DNA of 5,783 nt from Lysobacteraceae bacterium (GCA_020201235.1 JAIVHD010000132.1:1-5783); one strand, 5' to 3'; numbered from the stretch's first letter, positions 1 through 5,670 are shown. Numbers and translations are program-made. Notes: generated from the sequence alone by a model not told the origin.

Positions 1-1
1 G

Positions 2-466
2 GTCATTCTGTTTGCCGCCGAGGAGATCGGCCTGTGGGGTGGACGCGCCTGGGCCGAGGCGCACAAGGATGAGATCGAAAACTACCAGGTGGCCGCCGAA
101 TCGGATTTCGGCGCCGGACCGATTTATGAAATTACCGCCCGCGTCAGCGACACGGCCTGGCCGGTCATCGAAGCTATTCAGGCCGAGCTCGAACCGCTGG
201 GCATCGCCCTGGGCGCGCGCAGCCAGACCAGCGGCGGCCCCGATTTCAGCCCGATGTCGCGCTACGGCCTGGCCGCCGTCCGGCTCAACCAGGACGGGAC
301 GCGCTACTTCGACTACCACCACACCGAAAACGACACCCTGGACAAGATCGACCCGGCCGAAATGGCCCAAAACGTCGCCGCCTACGCAGTGCTGGCCTGG
401 CTGGCGGCGCAATCGCCGGTGGATTTTGGTTCTGGGCCGGGGTTGTTGAAGACGGCGGAAAAATGA
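2..466 (+). CDS. M28 family zinc peptidase, carboxypeptidase Q-like (C-terminal part, 5' end outside window)
   Basis: The frame is open from the window edge to TGA at 464-466, giving 154 residues. Seen: the M28 signature FAAEEIGLWGG at residues 4-14, where E7-E8 are the catalytic base and a zinc ligand; ESDFG at 33-37, whose Asp is a metal ligand in the family; and YHHTENDTLDKID near 105-117, whose His is the last zinc ligand. The order and spacing match the C-terminal half of co-catalytic zinc aminopeptidases/carboxypeptidases, and the HH-x-x-x-DT ending is closest to plasma glutamate carboxypeptidase (CPQ). Members hydrolyse peptides or dipeptides and are usually exported. The signal peptide, the first His ligand and the bridging Asp lie outside the window, so export cannot be checked. 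An internal GTG at 89 is in frame but falls inside the conserved core, so it is not the real start. No clear terminator follows. Confidence 0.88.
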   Translation, partial: VILFAAEEIGLWGGRAWAEAHKDEIENYQVAAESDFGAGPIYEITARVSDTAWPVIEAIQAELEPLGIALGARSQTSGGPDFSPMSRYGLAAVRLNQDGTRYFDYHHTENDTLDKIDPAEMAQNVAAYAVLAWLAAQSPVDFGSGPGLLKTAEK

Positions 467-475
467 TCGGGTTCT

Positions 476-494
476 GCGTCGGGGATGCCACCCC
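476..494. repeat. Single arm of the GTCGGGGATG intergenic repeat
   Basis: Bases 476-494 (GCGTCGGGGATGCCACCCC) match the first 19 bases of the two large inverted-repeat elements at 1854 and 1939, with one mismatch (base 489). Only this half-arm is present, and it can form just a small GGGG/CCCC stem. It sits between the end of the peptidase gene and the point where the HsdR-like homology stops, so it may mark a rearrangement junction. Confidence 0.6.
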
Positions 495-510
495 TGGTTG
501 ATGAGGTCGC

Positions 511-651
511 GCGCTTGTCCGCACGTCCCGAACCATCCTGCACATCCGCCGGATCGCTGGTAAGGCAATCCAGCACATCGTAGCCATACAGGTGCTGCAA
601 ACGCTGCACCATGGCTTGTTCGATGGCGTCTTCTGAAATGAAATTCGGAAT
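511..651 (-). pseudogene. N-terminal remnant of a type I restriction enzyme R subunit (HsdR-like)
   Basis: Reading leftwards from 651, the frame gives PNFISEDAIEQAMVQRL, then LYGYDVLDC, then DGSGRADKR. From memory this is the typical start of one group of HsdR proteins, the ATP-dependent DNA-translocating nuclease subunits of type I restriction systems. Only about 47 residues remain of a protein normally near 1000 residues long; the nuclease and helicase domains are absent. Resemblance stops near 511. The frame runs on without family-like sequence into the antisense of the peptidase gene. The codon where Met is expected is ATT (649-651), two codons after the TAG of the upstream ATPase remnant, a spacing typical of coupled genes. 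A GTGGGA-like ribosome site precedes it. The first ATG (610-612) is internal. I infer a dead fragment left by a deletion. The identification rests on recognition of the N-terminal pattern, with no search run. Confidence 0.62.
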
Positions 652-654
652 CGG

Positions 655-828
655 CTAGAGTTCCCACAGTTTGGAAACGGGGACGGCAAGAAACCGCTTG
701 TCACCGCTTGGCAGAATACTGTCACCCGTGTAAATGATTATACCGGTTTGGAAATTGTCTCCCGCCTGGTCGGCCAGTCTTCTGAGCCCGTTGTAGTCGG
801 CGACATTCGGTGTCCGTTTGTGGATTAG
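655..828 (-). pseudogene. C-terminal remnant of an AAA ATPase (DUF4143 tail)
   Basis: The minus frame ending in TAG (655-657) reads KRTPNVADYNGLRRLADQ, then FQTGIIIYTGDSILPSGD, then AVPVSKLWEL. This is the characteristic end of ATP-binding proteins with an AAA_14 ATPase domain and a DUF4143 nuclease-like domain: a short helix, the IxLYTGD strand, the PxGD turn and a final P-S-LW. Only about 58 of a usual ~400 residues survive. There is no Walker A or B motif and no sensible start; the nearest possible start, TTG at 853-855, lies inside a tandem repeat, and an in-frame stop lies at 871-873. Such ATPases often sit inside or beside type I restriction-modification operons, which fits the HsdR-like start immediately downstream. 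Homology ends at about 828, just where the 23-bp repeat array begins. Confidence 0.68.
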
Positions 829-832
829 CATA

Positions 833-970
833 GCGGCAAATTGCGGGTTATACAAGCGGCAATCTGCGGGTTATAACGTCGGCCAATTGCAACCCACCCG
901 CCCGGCTATTTGCTCTCCGAGGCTTCGGCAGATTGCGGGGTAATGAGGCGGCAGATTGAGGGTTTCACGG
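833..970. repeat. Six degenerate 23-bp tandem units in strict phase
   Basis: Units start at 833, 856, 879, 902, 925 and 948, exactly 23 bases apart with no insertions or deletions. Each opens with a version of GCGGCAAATTGC: the CGGC at unit positions 2-5 is kept in all six, and TTGC or TGC at about 9-12 in five. Units 1, 2, 5 and 6 also keep a second half like GGGTTATA. By eye, units 1 and 2 agree at 18 of 23 bases, units 1 and 6 at about 17, and units 1 and 5 at about 16. Units 3 and 4 keep only the first half. Because 23 is not a multiple of three, the array cannot be a coding repeat. It touches the broken end of the ATPase remnant. Function unknown. Confidence 0.75.
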
Positions 971-1035
971 CTCCTCCTGCGTACTGGGCGGGAACTCTTC
1001 ATCTGTAACTTGGTGTCGCAATTATGTCGACGGGC

Positions 1036-1065
1036 TTGACAATACATCGCAAAACAAATAATAAT
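1036..1065 (+). promoter_or_regulatory. Sigma-70-type promoter for the DUF2975/HTH operon
   Basis: A perfect -35 box TTGACA lies at 1036-1041 and AATAAT, five of six bases of the -10 consensus, at 1060-1065, with an 18-base spacer. The surrounding 1042-1083 stretch is strikingly A+T-rich compared with the rest of the window. Transcription would start near 1072, about 27 bases before the ATG at 1099. This rules out the in-frame upstream ATG at 1024 as the normal start, since it precedes the promoter. Confidence 0.65.
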
Positions 1066-1098
1066 TGCTGTAAAACAATAAATAGTGGATTTGCGACA

Positions 1099-1635
1099 AT
1101 GAGTGATGAAAAAAAGCTTCGGCGGCATGCGTGGCACTTGATGTCACTGAGTTCCGGGTTTCAGGCGGTGGCGATGCTCGGCTGGATATTCACCGCGGTG
1201 ATCGGTAGCGGCGCAGGCGAAGGCAGTCCGCTGTTGTTCCTTACGCCGATGTGGCGCCAATGGATAGAACTTTCCAATCCATCCTTTCTGACCATTCTGG
1301 TTGCGAAATTTCCCGAGTGGCTGGGTACATTCTGGGCTTTGTACCGGTTACGCCGGCTTGGCAAGGTGCTGTACGTGGAAGCACCGATTTCGACGCCGGT
1401 GGCGGATTCATTCGCCAAATTGGGCGACGCGGTGGGCTGGCTGATGGTGCTGACGGCGTTCGGCGGGCCGATCGCGGGCGGCCTCATGGTCGCGGACGAT
1501 CAGGGTGGCCCCGTTATTCCCTTGGGTCTGTCCGGGTTCCTGCTTTTCGGTGCCATGATTCTGGTTTTGAAAACCATCGCGATCGTGATACGGCAAGCCT
1601 GCCGAATCGATGAGGAAAATCGGAGCTTCGTGTAA
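1099..1635 (+). CDS. DUF2975 family membrane protein
   Basis: A 178-residue protein with four likely membrane helices at about residues 15-36, 63-84, 108-131 and 139-165. The N-terminus (MSDEKKLRRH) is basic and the tail (RIDEENRSFV) is polar. Basic residues just after helix 2 (RLRRLGK) suggest a cytoplasmic loop. Length, four-helix plan and an HTH gene immediately downstream fit the DUF2975 family (compare Bacillus YoaS next to YozG). The molecular function of the family is unknown. I chose ATG 1099 over ATG 1024 because a good promoter lies between them, the extra 25 residues look like translated leader, and a GTGGA ribosome-site-like stretch (1085-1089) lies nine bases upstream. The stop is four bases before the regulator's ATG, so the two are co-transcribed. 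The family assignment rests partly on gene context. Confidence 0.78.
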   Translation: MSDEKKLRRHAWHLMSLSSGFQAVAMLGWIFTAVIGSGAGEGSPLLFLTPMWRQWIELSNPSFLTILVAKFPEWLGTFWALYRLRRLGKVLYVEAPISTPVADSFAKLGDAVGWLMVLTAFGGPIAGGLMVADDQGGPVIPLGLSGFLLFGAMILVLKTIAIVIRQACRIDEENRSFV

Positions 1636-1639
1636 AGCC

Positions 1640-1849
1640 ATGGCGATTGTCGTCAACCTCGATGTCATGCTGGCGCGGCGCAAGATGCAGTCCAAACAAC
1701 TGGCGGAGTTCATCGGCATCACGCAGGCCAATCTGTCACTGCTCAAGCAGGGCAAGGTCAAGGGTGTTCGATTCGAGACGCTGGCCGCAATTTGCCAAGC
1801 ACTCGACTGCCAGCCTGGCGATATTCTTGAGTACCGGCCGGATGAGTAG
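1640..1849 (+). CDS. YozG-like XRE/Cro-family HTH transcriptional regulator
   Basis: A 69-residue single-domain DNA-binding protein. Seen: the opening strand MAIVVNLDVMLARRKM, a helix-turn-helix around residues 18-36 (SKQLAEFIGITQANLSLLK) with recognition helix TQANLSLLK, then RFETLAAICQALDC and the closing PGDILEY. This is the typical compact Cro/C1-type fold of the YozG group, with GKVKG between the recognition helix and the next helix. It starts four bases after the DUF2975 stop, which suggests translational coupling; its own ribosome site is weak, with GGAG at 1622-1625 rather far away. An alternative ATG at 1610 would add ten residues and overlap the upstream gene, but MAIVVNLD is the usual family start. 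It probably binds its own promoter region (1036-1098), though I see no clear operator there. Confidence 0.88.
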   Translation: MAIVVNLDVMLARRKMQSKQLAEFIGITQANLSLLKQGKVKGVRFETLAAICQALDCQPGDILEYRPDE

Positions 1850-1853
1850 CACT

Positions 1854-1925
1854 GCGTCGGGGATGCTACCCCGACCTACGGCGGGCCGATTTGTAGGTCG
1901 GGGTTACATCCCCGACGGCTTGGCT
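1854..1925. repeat. Large inverted-repeat intergenic element, copy 1 (possible bidirectional terminator)
   Basis: The arms GTCGGGGATGCTACCCCGAC+CTAC (1856-1879) and GTAGGTCGGGG+TTACATCCCCGAC (1893-1916) are complementary at 22 of 24 bases around a 13-base loop. Each arm can also fold alone, through GTCGGGG/CCCCGAC in the left one. The element starts five bases after the HTH gene's stop, between convergent genes, so it could end transcription from both sides, although no T-run follows. Elements of this type are dispersed REP-like repeats. Confidence 0.8.
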
Positions 1926-1938
1926 TCGATTGCGCAGC

Positions 1939-2010
1939 GCGTCGGGGATGCTACCCCGACCTACGGCGGGTCGATTTGTAGGTCGGGGTTACATCCCCGA
2001 CGGCTTGGCT
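1939..2010. repeat. Large inverted-repeat intergenic element, copy 2
   Basis: This repeats the element at 1854-1925 over 72 bases with a single difference (C at 1886, T at 1971), offset by 85 bases. Its arms are 1941-1964 and 1978-2001. The 13 bases between the copies (1926-1938) are unrelated to the flanks. Near-identity points to a recent tandem duplication. It lies ten bases beyond the stop of the minus-strand hydroxylase gene and may serve as that operon's terminator. Confidence 0.8.
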
Positions 2011-2019
2011 GGCGCGGGT

Positions 2020-2697
2020 TCAGCACTCCGACCAGCGGCGGAGCAGGTTGTTGTATAGACCGGTCAGACGGACCAGGTCCTGTTCTTCTTCCCCGTAGCG
2101 CTGACGCAAGGCCATCAGTGACACGTCCATCCCGTAAAGCAGACGCCGGTGTTCGGTGTCCTTGACCAGGCTTTGCATGAACATGTAGCAGCCCAGCCGG
2201 GCACCGCGGGTGACCGGCGTGACTTCGTGGATGGAACCGGACGGGTAGGCCACCAGGCTTCCGGCCGGGAGCTTGATTCGCTGCTCGCCGTAGGTGTCCT
2301 CAATGCGCAGCTCGCCGCCCTCGTAGTCGTCGGGGTCGGAAAGAAATAGCGTGGCCGAAACGTCGGTGCGCAGGTAGCTGCCGTCGGGAAGCGGCCTGAG
2401 CGAGCTGTCGGTGTGCGGGCCGTAATGGCTGTGTTCGGGGGTGTAGCGATTGAAATTCGGCGGCAGGATCTTGAACGGCAACACCGCGGTCATGAACATC
2501 GGGCTTTGATTGAGCGCGCGCATGACGAGGGTCCTCAGTTCCTTGACTTGCGGGTCGTCGTCGGGAACCTGTTCATTCTTCTTGGCGTGTCGGGCCTGCG
2601 GGCCGGCGCTGATGCCGCGTGCCCAGTCGCATTTCTCCAGGCGCTCGCGAGTGGCCGCGACCTGCTGGCGGTCCAGGATGTTGTCGAGAGTGATAAC
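2020..2697 (-). CDS. PKHD-type Fe(II)/2-oxoglutarate hydroxylase, YbiX/PiuC family (start codon unresolved)
   Basis: About 225 residues, the usual family length. Numbering from the Val at 2695-2697, the iron triad is H95 and D97 in YGPHTDSSLR and H157 in SIHEVTPVTRG; the 2-oxoglutarate-binding Arg is R167. These agree within one residue with E. coli YbiX. The double-stranded beta-helix is supported by TLFLSDPDDYEGGEL and LPAGSLVAYPSGSIHEV; the tail (LVKDTEHRRLLYGMD) is also typical. Members are iron- and 2-oxoglutarate-dependent dioxygenases of unknown substrate, commonly next to siderophore receptors, as here. Oddity: no ATG, GTG or TTG exists in any frame between the receptor stop (2753) and the conserved start at about 2697. 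The nearest in-frame options are GTG near 2816 and ATG at 2865, both inside the receptor gene, CTG at 2719-2721, or ATG near 2523, which would delete about 58 conserved residues. The coordinates therefore mark the conserved domain. Confidence 0.85.
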   Translation of the reverse strand, partial: VITLDNILDRQQVAATRERLEKCDWARGISAGPQARHAKKNEQVPDDDPQVKELRTLVMRALNQSPMFMTAVLPFKILPPNFNRYTPEHSHYGPHTDSSLRPLPDGSYLRTDVSATLFLSDPDDYEGGELRIEDTYGEQRIKLPAGSLVAYPSGSIHEVTPVTRGARLGCYMFMQSLVKDTEHRRLLYGMDVSLMALRQRYGEEEQDLVRLTGLYNNLLRRWSEC

Positions 2698-2752
2698 CGG
2701 GGGCTGACGGTGTCGCAGCAGGAGGAATGGTGAATAGGCCGGGTTTAGACGA

Positions 2753-5161
2753 TCAGAAGGTGTATCGGAAGGTTCCGATCGCGTGGATACGCTTGCCCGG
2801 AATCCCCTGGGCACCACCCTCGGCCAGTTGCGAAATGAACTTCTTGTCGGTGAGGTTGAACACATTCAGACGCAGCTCGGCACGGTCGGTCAGCTTGTAG
2901 GTGCCATAGAAATCCGCCACGAAATAGCTGTCGATCGTCACGTTGCGTCGGCGCGGCTGATCTTCCAGCGGGGTGGGTAGCGGCGCTGAAGTCTGCTCGT
3001 CGATCCACTGAAGGCCGAAGCCAAGATTCAGGCGCGGCGTGAACTGATAGGTGGAAAACAGATTCAGCGAGTGCTCCGGTGAGCCACCGAGACCCTGACC
3101 TTCCAGGTTCGGGAAGGCTGTGGAAGACACGACTTCGGTATCCAGATAGGCATAGCCCCCAAAGATTTGCCATTCCGGGGTAATCCGGCCAGCGGCGAGC
3201 AGCTCGAAACCGTCCACGCGCTGTTCGGTATCGAGCACTGAAGGATCGTCGCTGCCCAGGCCTGGCAGACGCGCCTTGGTCTTTTCGGTACGGAATACTG
3301 CGGCGTTGAGGTCCAGTCCGGATAGCACACGCCATTTGGCACCGATTTCGTAGGCCTCGGTTTCTTCCGGATCGACGTTGAACAGCTCCGGCGTGGTAAT
3401 GCGGCTACCGCCGCCGCCGGCGAGCTGGATCTGGTTGCGATCAAAAACGCCGGAAATCTGGAACGAGCTGCCCAGCGCGGCATAGATAGACGCATTCGGC
3501 ACCGGCTTGAACACCAGCCCGGCGCTGTAGCTGAACTCCTCGTCGGTGCGGCTCAGATCGATGGGCTCTTCACCCAGCGCTTCCCAGCCCTTGTCGCTTG
3601 CGCGCGCGTCGACGCTATCCCAGCGCACGCCCAGATTCAGCTCCCATTTCGGCGAGAACTGGATCGTGTCGAGCAGGTAGACCGCAAAGGTTTCGGATTC
3701 GAACTTGGTGGACGTGCCGTCGAAGGGTGCTGCGGGCCGGGCGCGACGCTCGGGGTCGAACAGATCGGTGCGCGGGCCGTTGACGTCTGGGCGTCTGCGG
3801 TTTTCGAAGGTGATGTCGGAGAATTCGGCACCGAGCACCAAGTCGTGGAATATCGGCCCGGTTGGCACGCTGAACAGCAGGTCGGTCTGGTTGAAAAAGC
3901 CCTCGTCTTCCTGGTCCCGGGGCTTGAGGTCGCCCTGGACCACCGCCTGAGAGAAGTCGCCGGAGCCAAATGCATCCGGATCGGGCACCTTGATACGCGG
4001 CGAACTGGTGATGGAATCATTCTTGACCAGGCTGTAGCGGAAGCTGTTGCGCAAAGAAACGCCGCTATTGAACGTGTGCGTCAGCGTTGCACCCAGAATG
4101 TCGACATCGATGCGCTGGAAGTCGTCGACATGGCCGAAGAAATCGCTAAACCCGATTCCCGGCGGCAGCTCGCCGGTAAAGAAACCATCGCCGCAGCGCT
4201 GGCTACCGGTACGGCCGATGCGATTGTCGTCCGGGTCGAAACAACCCGCCACGTTCTCGGCGGGAACACCCTCCCGGTCGAACGGCAGGCCCTTGTCCTC
4301 GATATTGTTCTGCTCGGTATGCAGCCAGTTGACCGAAACCTGGGTATCGTGTTGGAAGCCCCAGCTATAGGCACCATACAGGCCCCAGCGTTCGTCCTCG
4401 ACGACATCGCGCCCCGGAACGTCGGCCGAATGGCCCATCAGGTTGACACGGAACGCGCTGTTGGCGTCCAACGGCTCGTTAATATCGACGGTCGCGCGTG
4501 TGTAGCTATCCGTGCCCACGCTCGTCTCAATGCGCTTGAACGAATCCATCGTCGGCTGTTTGGTGACGAAGTTGATCGTGCCGCCCGCTGAACCGCGGCC
4601 GCTGAAGGCCGAATTGGGACCTTTGACGACCTCGATCTGCTCGACATAGAACGGATCGCGAAAGTAGTTGCCGAGGTCGCGAACGCCATCGACATTCAAG
4701 TCTTCGCGTGCATTAAAGCCACGAATCTTGAGCTGATCGCCGCCCGGGGGGTTGCCCTCACCGGCCTGCAGGCTGATGCCCGGAATGTTGCGCATCGCGT
4801 CGCGCAACGAAGTAACGTTCTGTTCTTCGAGCAAATCCTGCGGCAGCACCGAGATAATGCGTGGTGTGTCCAGCAAGGGTCTTTGGTACTTGGGGCTGGC
4901 CAAGCGCTCGCCCCGAAAATCGACCGTCATCGGCTCCAGTTCAGCGGGGATATCTTCCAGCCTGGCCGACTCGGCGGTTGCGTCTTCGTCTTGCTGGCCC
5001 GTTTTATCGTCTGAGTCGTCGGCAAAAAGGCCATTGGAGGCAAGCGCGCCGGCGATGGCCAATACCAGTGCGCGCTGATGGAAGCGGTTCCGTGCCGGGC
5101 TGATATTGGGAACGGAACGTCGTTTTTTCGACTCTTGCAGGTCGTCGTGCTCGGGAAACAT
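2753..5161 (-). CDS. TonB-dependent outer-membrane receptor, catecholate siderophore type (Fiu/PiuA-like)
   Basis: An 802-residue protein. An unusually long charged N-terminus (about 30 residues) leads into a signal segment, ALVLAIAGALASNGLFA, with likely cleavage after A47. A possible TonB box (EPMTVDF) lies near 76-82. The plug domain spans about 97-205 and includes PRIISVLPQDLLEEQ, LRDAMRNIPGISLQAGEG, KIRGFNAREDLNVDGVRD and VEVVKGP-type IEVVKGPNSAFSGRGSAGG. The rest is a beta-barrel ending in GTFRYTF, with the C-terminal Phe expected for BAM-dependent insertion. Two Cys within a loop (AGCFDP and SQRCGDG) may form a disulfide. It would import ferric siderophore using TonB energy; the ligand is inferred from the family, not read from the sequence. 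The start is ATG 5159-5161, with AGGAG six bases upstream; the adjacent TTG (5162-5164) is too close to that site. The hydroxylase follows after 55 bases, as in piuA-piuC pairs, and a Fur-like box overlaps the promoter. Confidence 0.92.
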   Translation of the reverse strand: MFPEHDDLQESKKRRSVPNISPARNRFHQRALVLAIAGALASNGLFADDSDDKTGQQDEDATAESARLEDIPAELEPMTVDFRGERLASPKYQRPLLDTPRIISVLPQDLLEEQNVTSLRDAMRNIPGISLQAGEGNPPGGDQLKIRGFNAREDLNVDGVRDLGNYFRDPFYVEQIEVVKGPNSAFSGRGSAGGTINFVTKQPTMDSFKRIETSVGTDSYTRATVDINEPLDANSAFRVNLMGHSADVPGRDVVEDERWGLYGAYSWGFQHDTQVSVNWLHTEQNNIEDKGLPFDREGVPAENVAGCFDPDDNRIGRTGSQRCGDGFFTGELPPGIGFSDFFGHVDDFQRIDVDILGATLTHTFNSGVSLRNSFRYSLVKNDSITSSPRIKVPDPDAFGSGDFSQAVVQGDLKPRDQEDEGFFNQTDLLFSVPTGPIFHDLVLGAEFSDITFENRRRPDVNGPRTDLFDPERRARPAAPFDGTSTKFESETFAVYLLDTIQFSPKWELNLGVRWDSVDARASDKGWEALGEEPIDLSRTDEEFSYSAGLVFKPVPNASIYAALGSSFQISGVFDRNQIQLAGGGGSRITTPELFNVDPEETEAYEIGAKWRVLSGLDLNAAVFRTEKTKARLPGLGSDDPSVLDTEQRVDGFELLAAGRITPEWQIFGGYAYLDTEVVSSTAFPNLEGQGLGGSPEHSLNLFSTYQFTPRLNLGFGLQWIDEQTSAPLPTPLEDQPRRRNVTIDSYFVADFYGTYKLTDRAELRLNVFNLTDKKFISQLAEGGAQGIPGKRIHAIGTFRYTF

Positions 5162-5164
5162 CAA

Positions 5165-5172
5165 TCTCTCCT
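5165..5172 (-). promoter_or_regulatory. Ribosome binding site of the TonB receptor
   Basis: On the minus strand AGGAGAGA lies directly upstream of TTGATG. AGGAG is six bases from the ATG and only three from the TTG, which decides the start in favour of ATG 5159-5161. Confidence 0.75.
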
Positions 5173-5217
5173 GAAGGTTAATTGCGAGTTAAAAGTGTTT
5201 AGTAGTTCGAAATATGA

Positions 5218-5246
5218 ATACTAGTACAAATGCGACTCAATCGCAA
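5218..5246 (-). promoter_or_regulatory. Promoter of the TonB receptor
   Basis: On the minus strand a -35 TTGCGA (5241-5246) and a -10 TAGTAT (5218-5223) are separated by 17 bases; each matches consensus at four of six. Transcription would start near 5211, giving a leader of about 50 bases. The -35 box lies inside the Fur-like palindrome, the expected layout for repression by iron-bound Fur. Confidence 0.5.
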
Positions 5247-5247
5247 T
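5229..5247. promoter_or_regulatory. Fur-box-like palindrome of the receptor promoter
   Basis: The 19 bases AATGCGACTCAATCGCAAT contain perfect arms TGCGA and TCGCA around a five-base centre, with AT-rich ends. This is the form of the gammaproteobacterial Fur box (AATGAGAAT-N-ATTCTCATT style). It overlaps the -35 of the receptor gene, so ferric uptake would be switched off when iron is plentiful. Confidence 0.6.
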
Positions 5248-5394
5248 AGAGAATTCAGTTTTTTAACCGGAAAATTCCGTGTGCAAACACGATCCGTCCT
5301 GCGTGCGATGCGGTCCCTGAAACGCCCGAGATCGGAAGCCAAAGAGACTCCAGAGACTTGCTTCTGCGGTGTCTGACTTTTTAATTGAAACGTA

Positions 5395-5423
5395 TTGACA
5401 ATCGTTCGTATTCGTATTAATCT
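5395..5423 (+). promoter_or_regulatory. bfd promoter with overlapping Fur-like site
   Basis: TTGACA at 5395-5400 is a perfect -35 box. Possible -10 boxes are TATTAA (5415-5420, spacing 14) or TAATCT (5418-5423, spacing 17); neither is strong. The stretch TTGACAATCGTTCGTATT (5395-5412) matches 13 of 18 bases of a common Fur site (ATGATAATCATTCTCATT), so Fur could cover the -35. The start codon at 5430 is so close that the transcript would have almost no leader. Confidence 0.5.
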
Positions 5424-5429
5424 TTGGCC

Positions 5430-5639
5430 ATGTTCATTTGTGTCTGCAACGCCATTACCGATCGCGAAATTCGCGAGCATGCTGCCGGGGGCGTGAAAAC
5501 GCTTGAAGAATTGCGCATGCGCACCGGTTGCAGCGATTGTTGTGGCCAGTGCGCGGACGAGGCCGAAGCCATTCTATCCGGCACCCGCTATCAGAGCAGC
5601 GTCACTATTCCCATGTTTGGGACTGCCCAGCCCGCCTAG
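5430..5639 (+). CDS. bfd: Bacterioferritin-associated ferredoxin (Bfd)
   Basis: A 69-residue [2Fe-2S] protein. Cluster ligands are C4 and C6 (FICVCNAIT) and C38 and C41 (CCGQC), the spacing remembered for Pseudomonas Bfd. C34 and C37 (GCSDCC) are extra cysteines. The helical core, ITDREIREHAAGGVKTLEELRMRTG, is typical of the BFD-like fold. Bfd binds bacterioferritin and passes electrons to the ferric core so that stored iron is released as Fe(II); it acts in the cytoplasm. No bacterioferritin gene is in the window. The start is ATG 5430; an in-frame TTG at 5424 would only add two residues. No Shine-Dalgarno sequence precedes the ATG. It is divergent from the siderophore receptor and shares its control region, fitting a common response to iron shortage. 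The tail after residue 50 is polar and not conserved. Confidence 0.9.
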   Translation: MFICVCNAITDREIREHAAGGVKTLEELRMRTGCSDCCGQCADEAEAILSGTRYQSSVTIPMFGTAQPA

Positions 5640-5670
5640 CAGCCTGTCGGACTTGACCGGTCGTAGCGAG

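Noticed and set aside
833..970. The repeat array as a CRISPR.
   Set aside because: The units are contiguous and degenerate, without distinct spacers between identical repeats, and there are no cas genes.
1024..1098. Extended N-terminus for the DUF2975 protein from ATG 1024.
   Set aside because: The -35/-10 promoter lies after this ATG and the extra 25 residues look like translated leader.
871..1137. An 88-codon minus-strand frame across the repeat array and the DUF2975 promoter.
   Set aside because: It reads through the 23-bp repeats and a promoter, has no ribosome site and shows no recognisable domain.
2149..2733. Several plus-strand frames opposite the hydroxylase gene.
   Set aside because: They are antisense to a frame with a complete iron-binding triad and have no supporting features.
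3845..4591. A 248-codon open frame on the plus strand, opposite the TonB receptor gene.
   Set aside because: It lies entirely antisense to a clear barrel-coding sequence, its translation resembles no family I know, and long antisense frames are common in GC-rich genes.
5280..5394. A possible small regulatory RNA between the two Fur-like sites.
   Set aside because: I see no convincing promoter plus hairpin and T-run terminator in this stretch.
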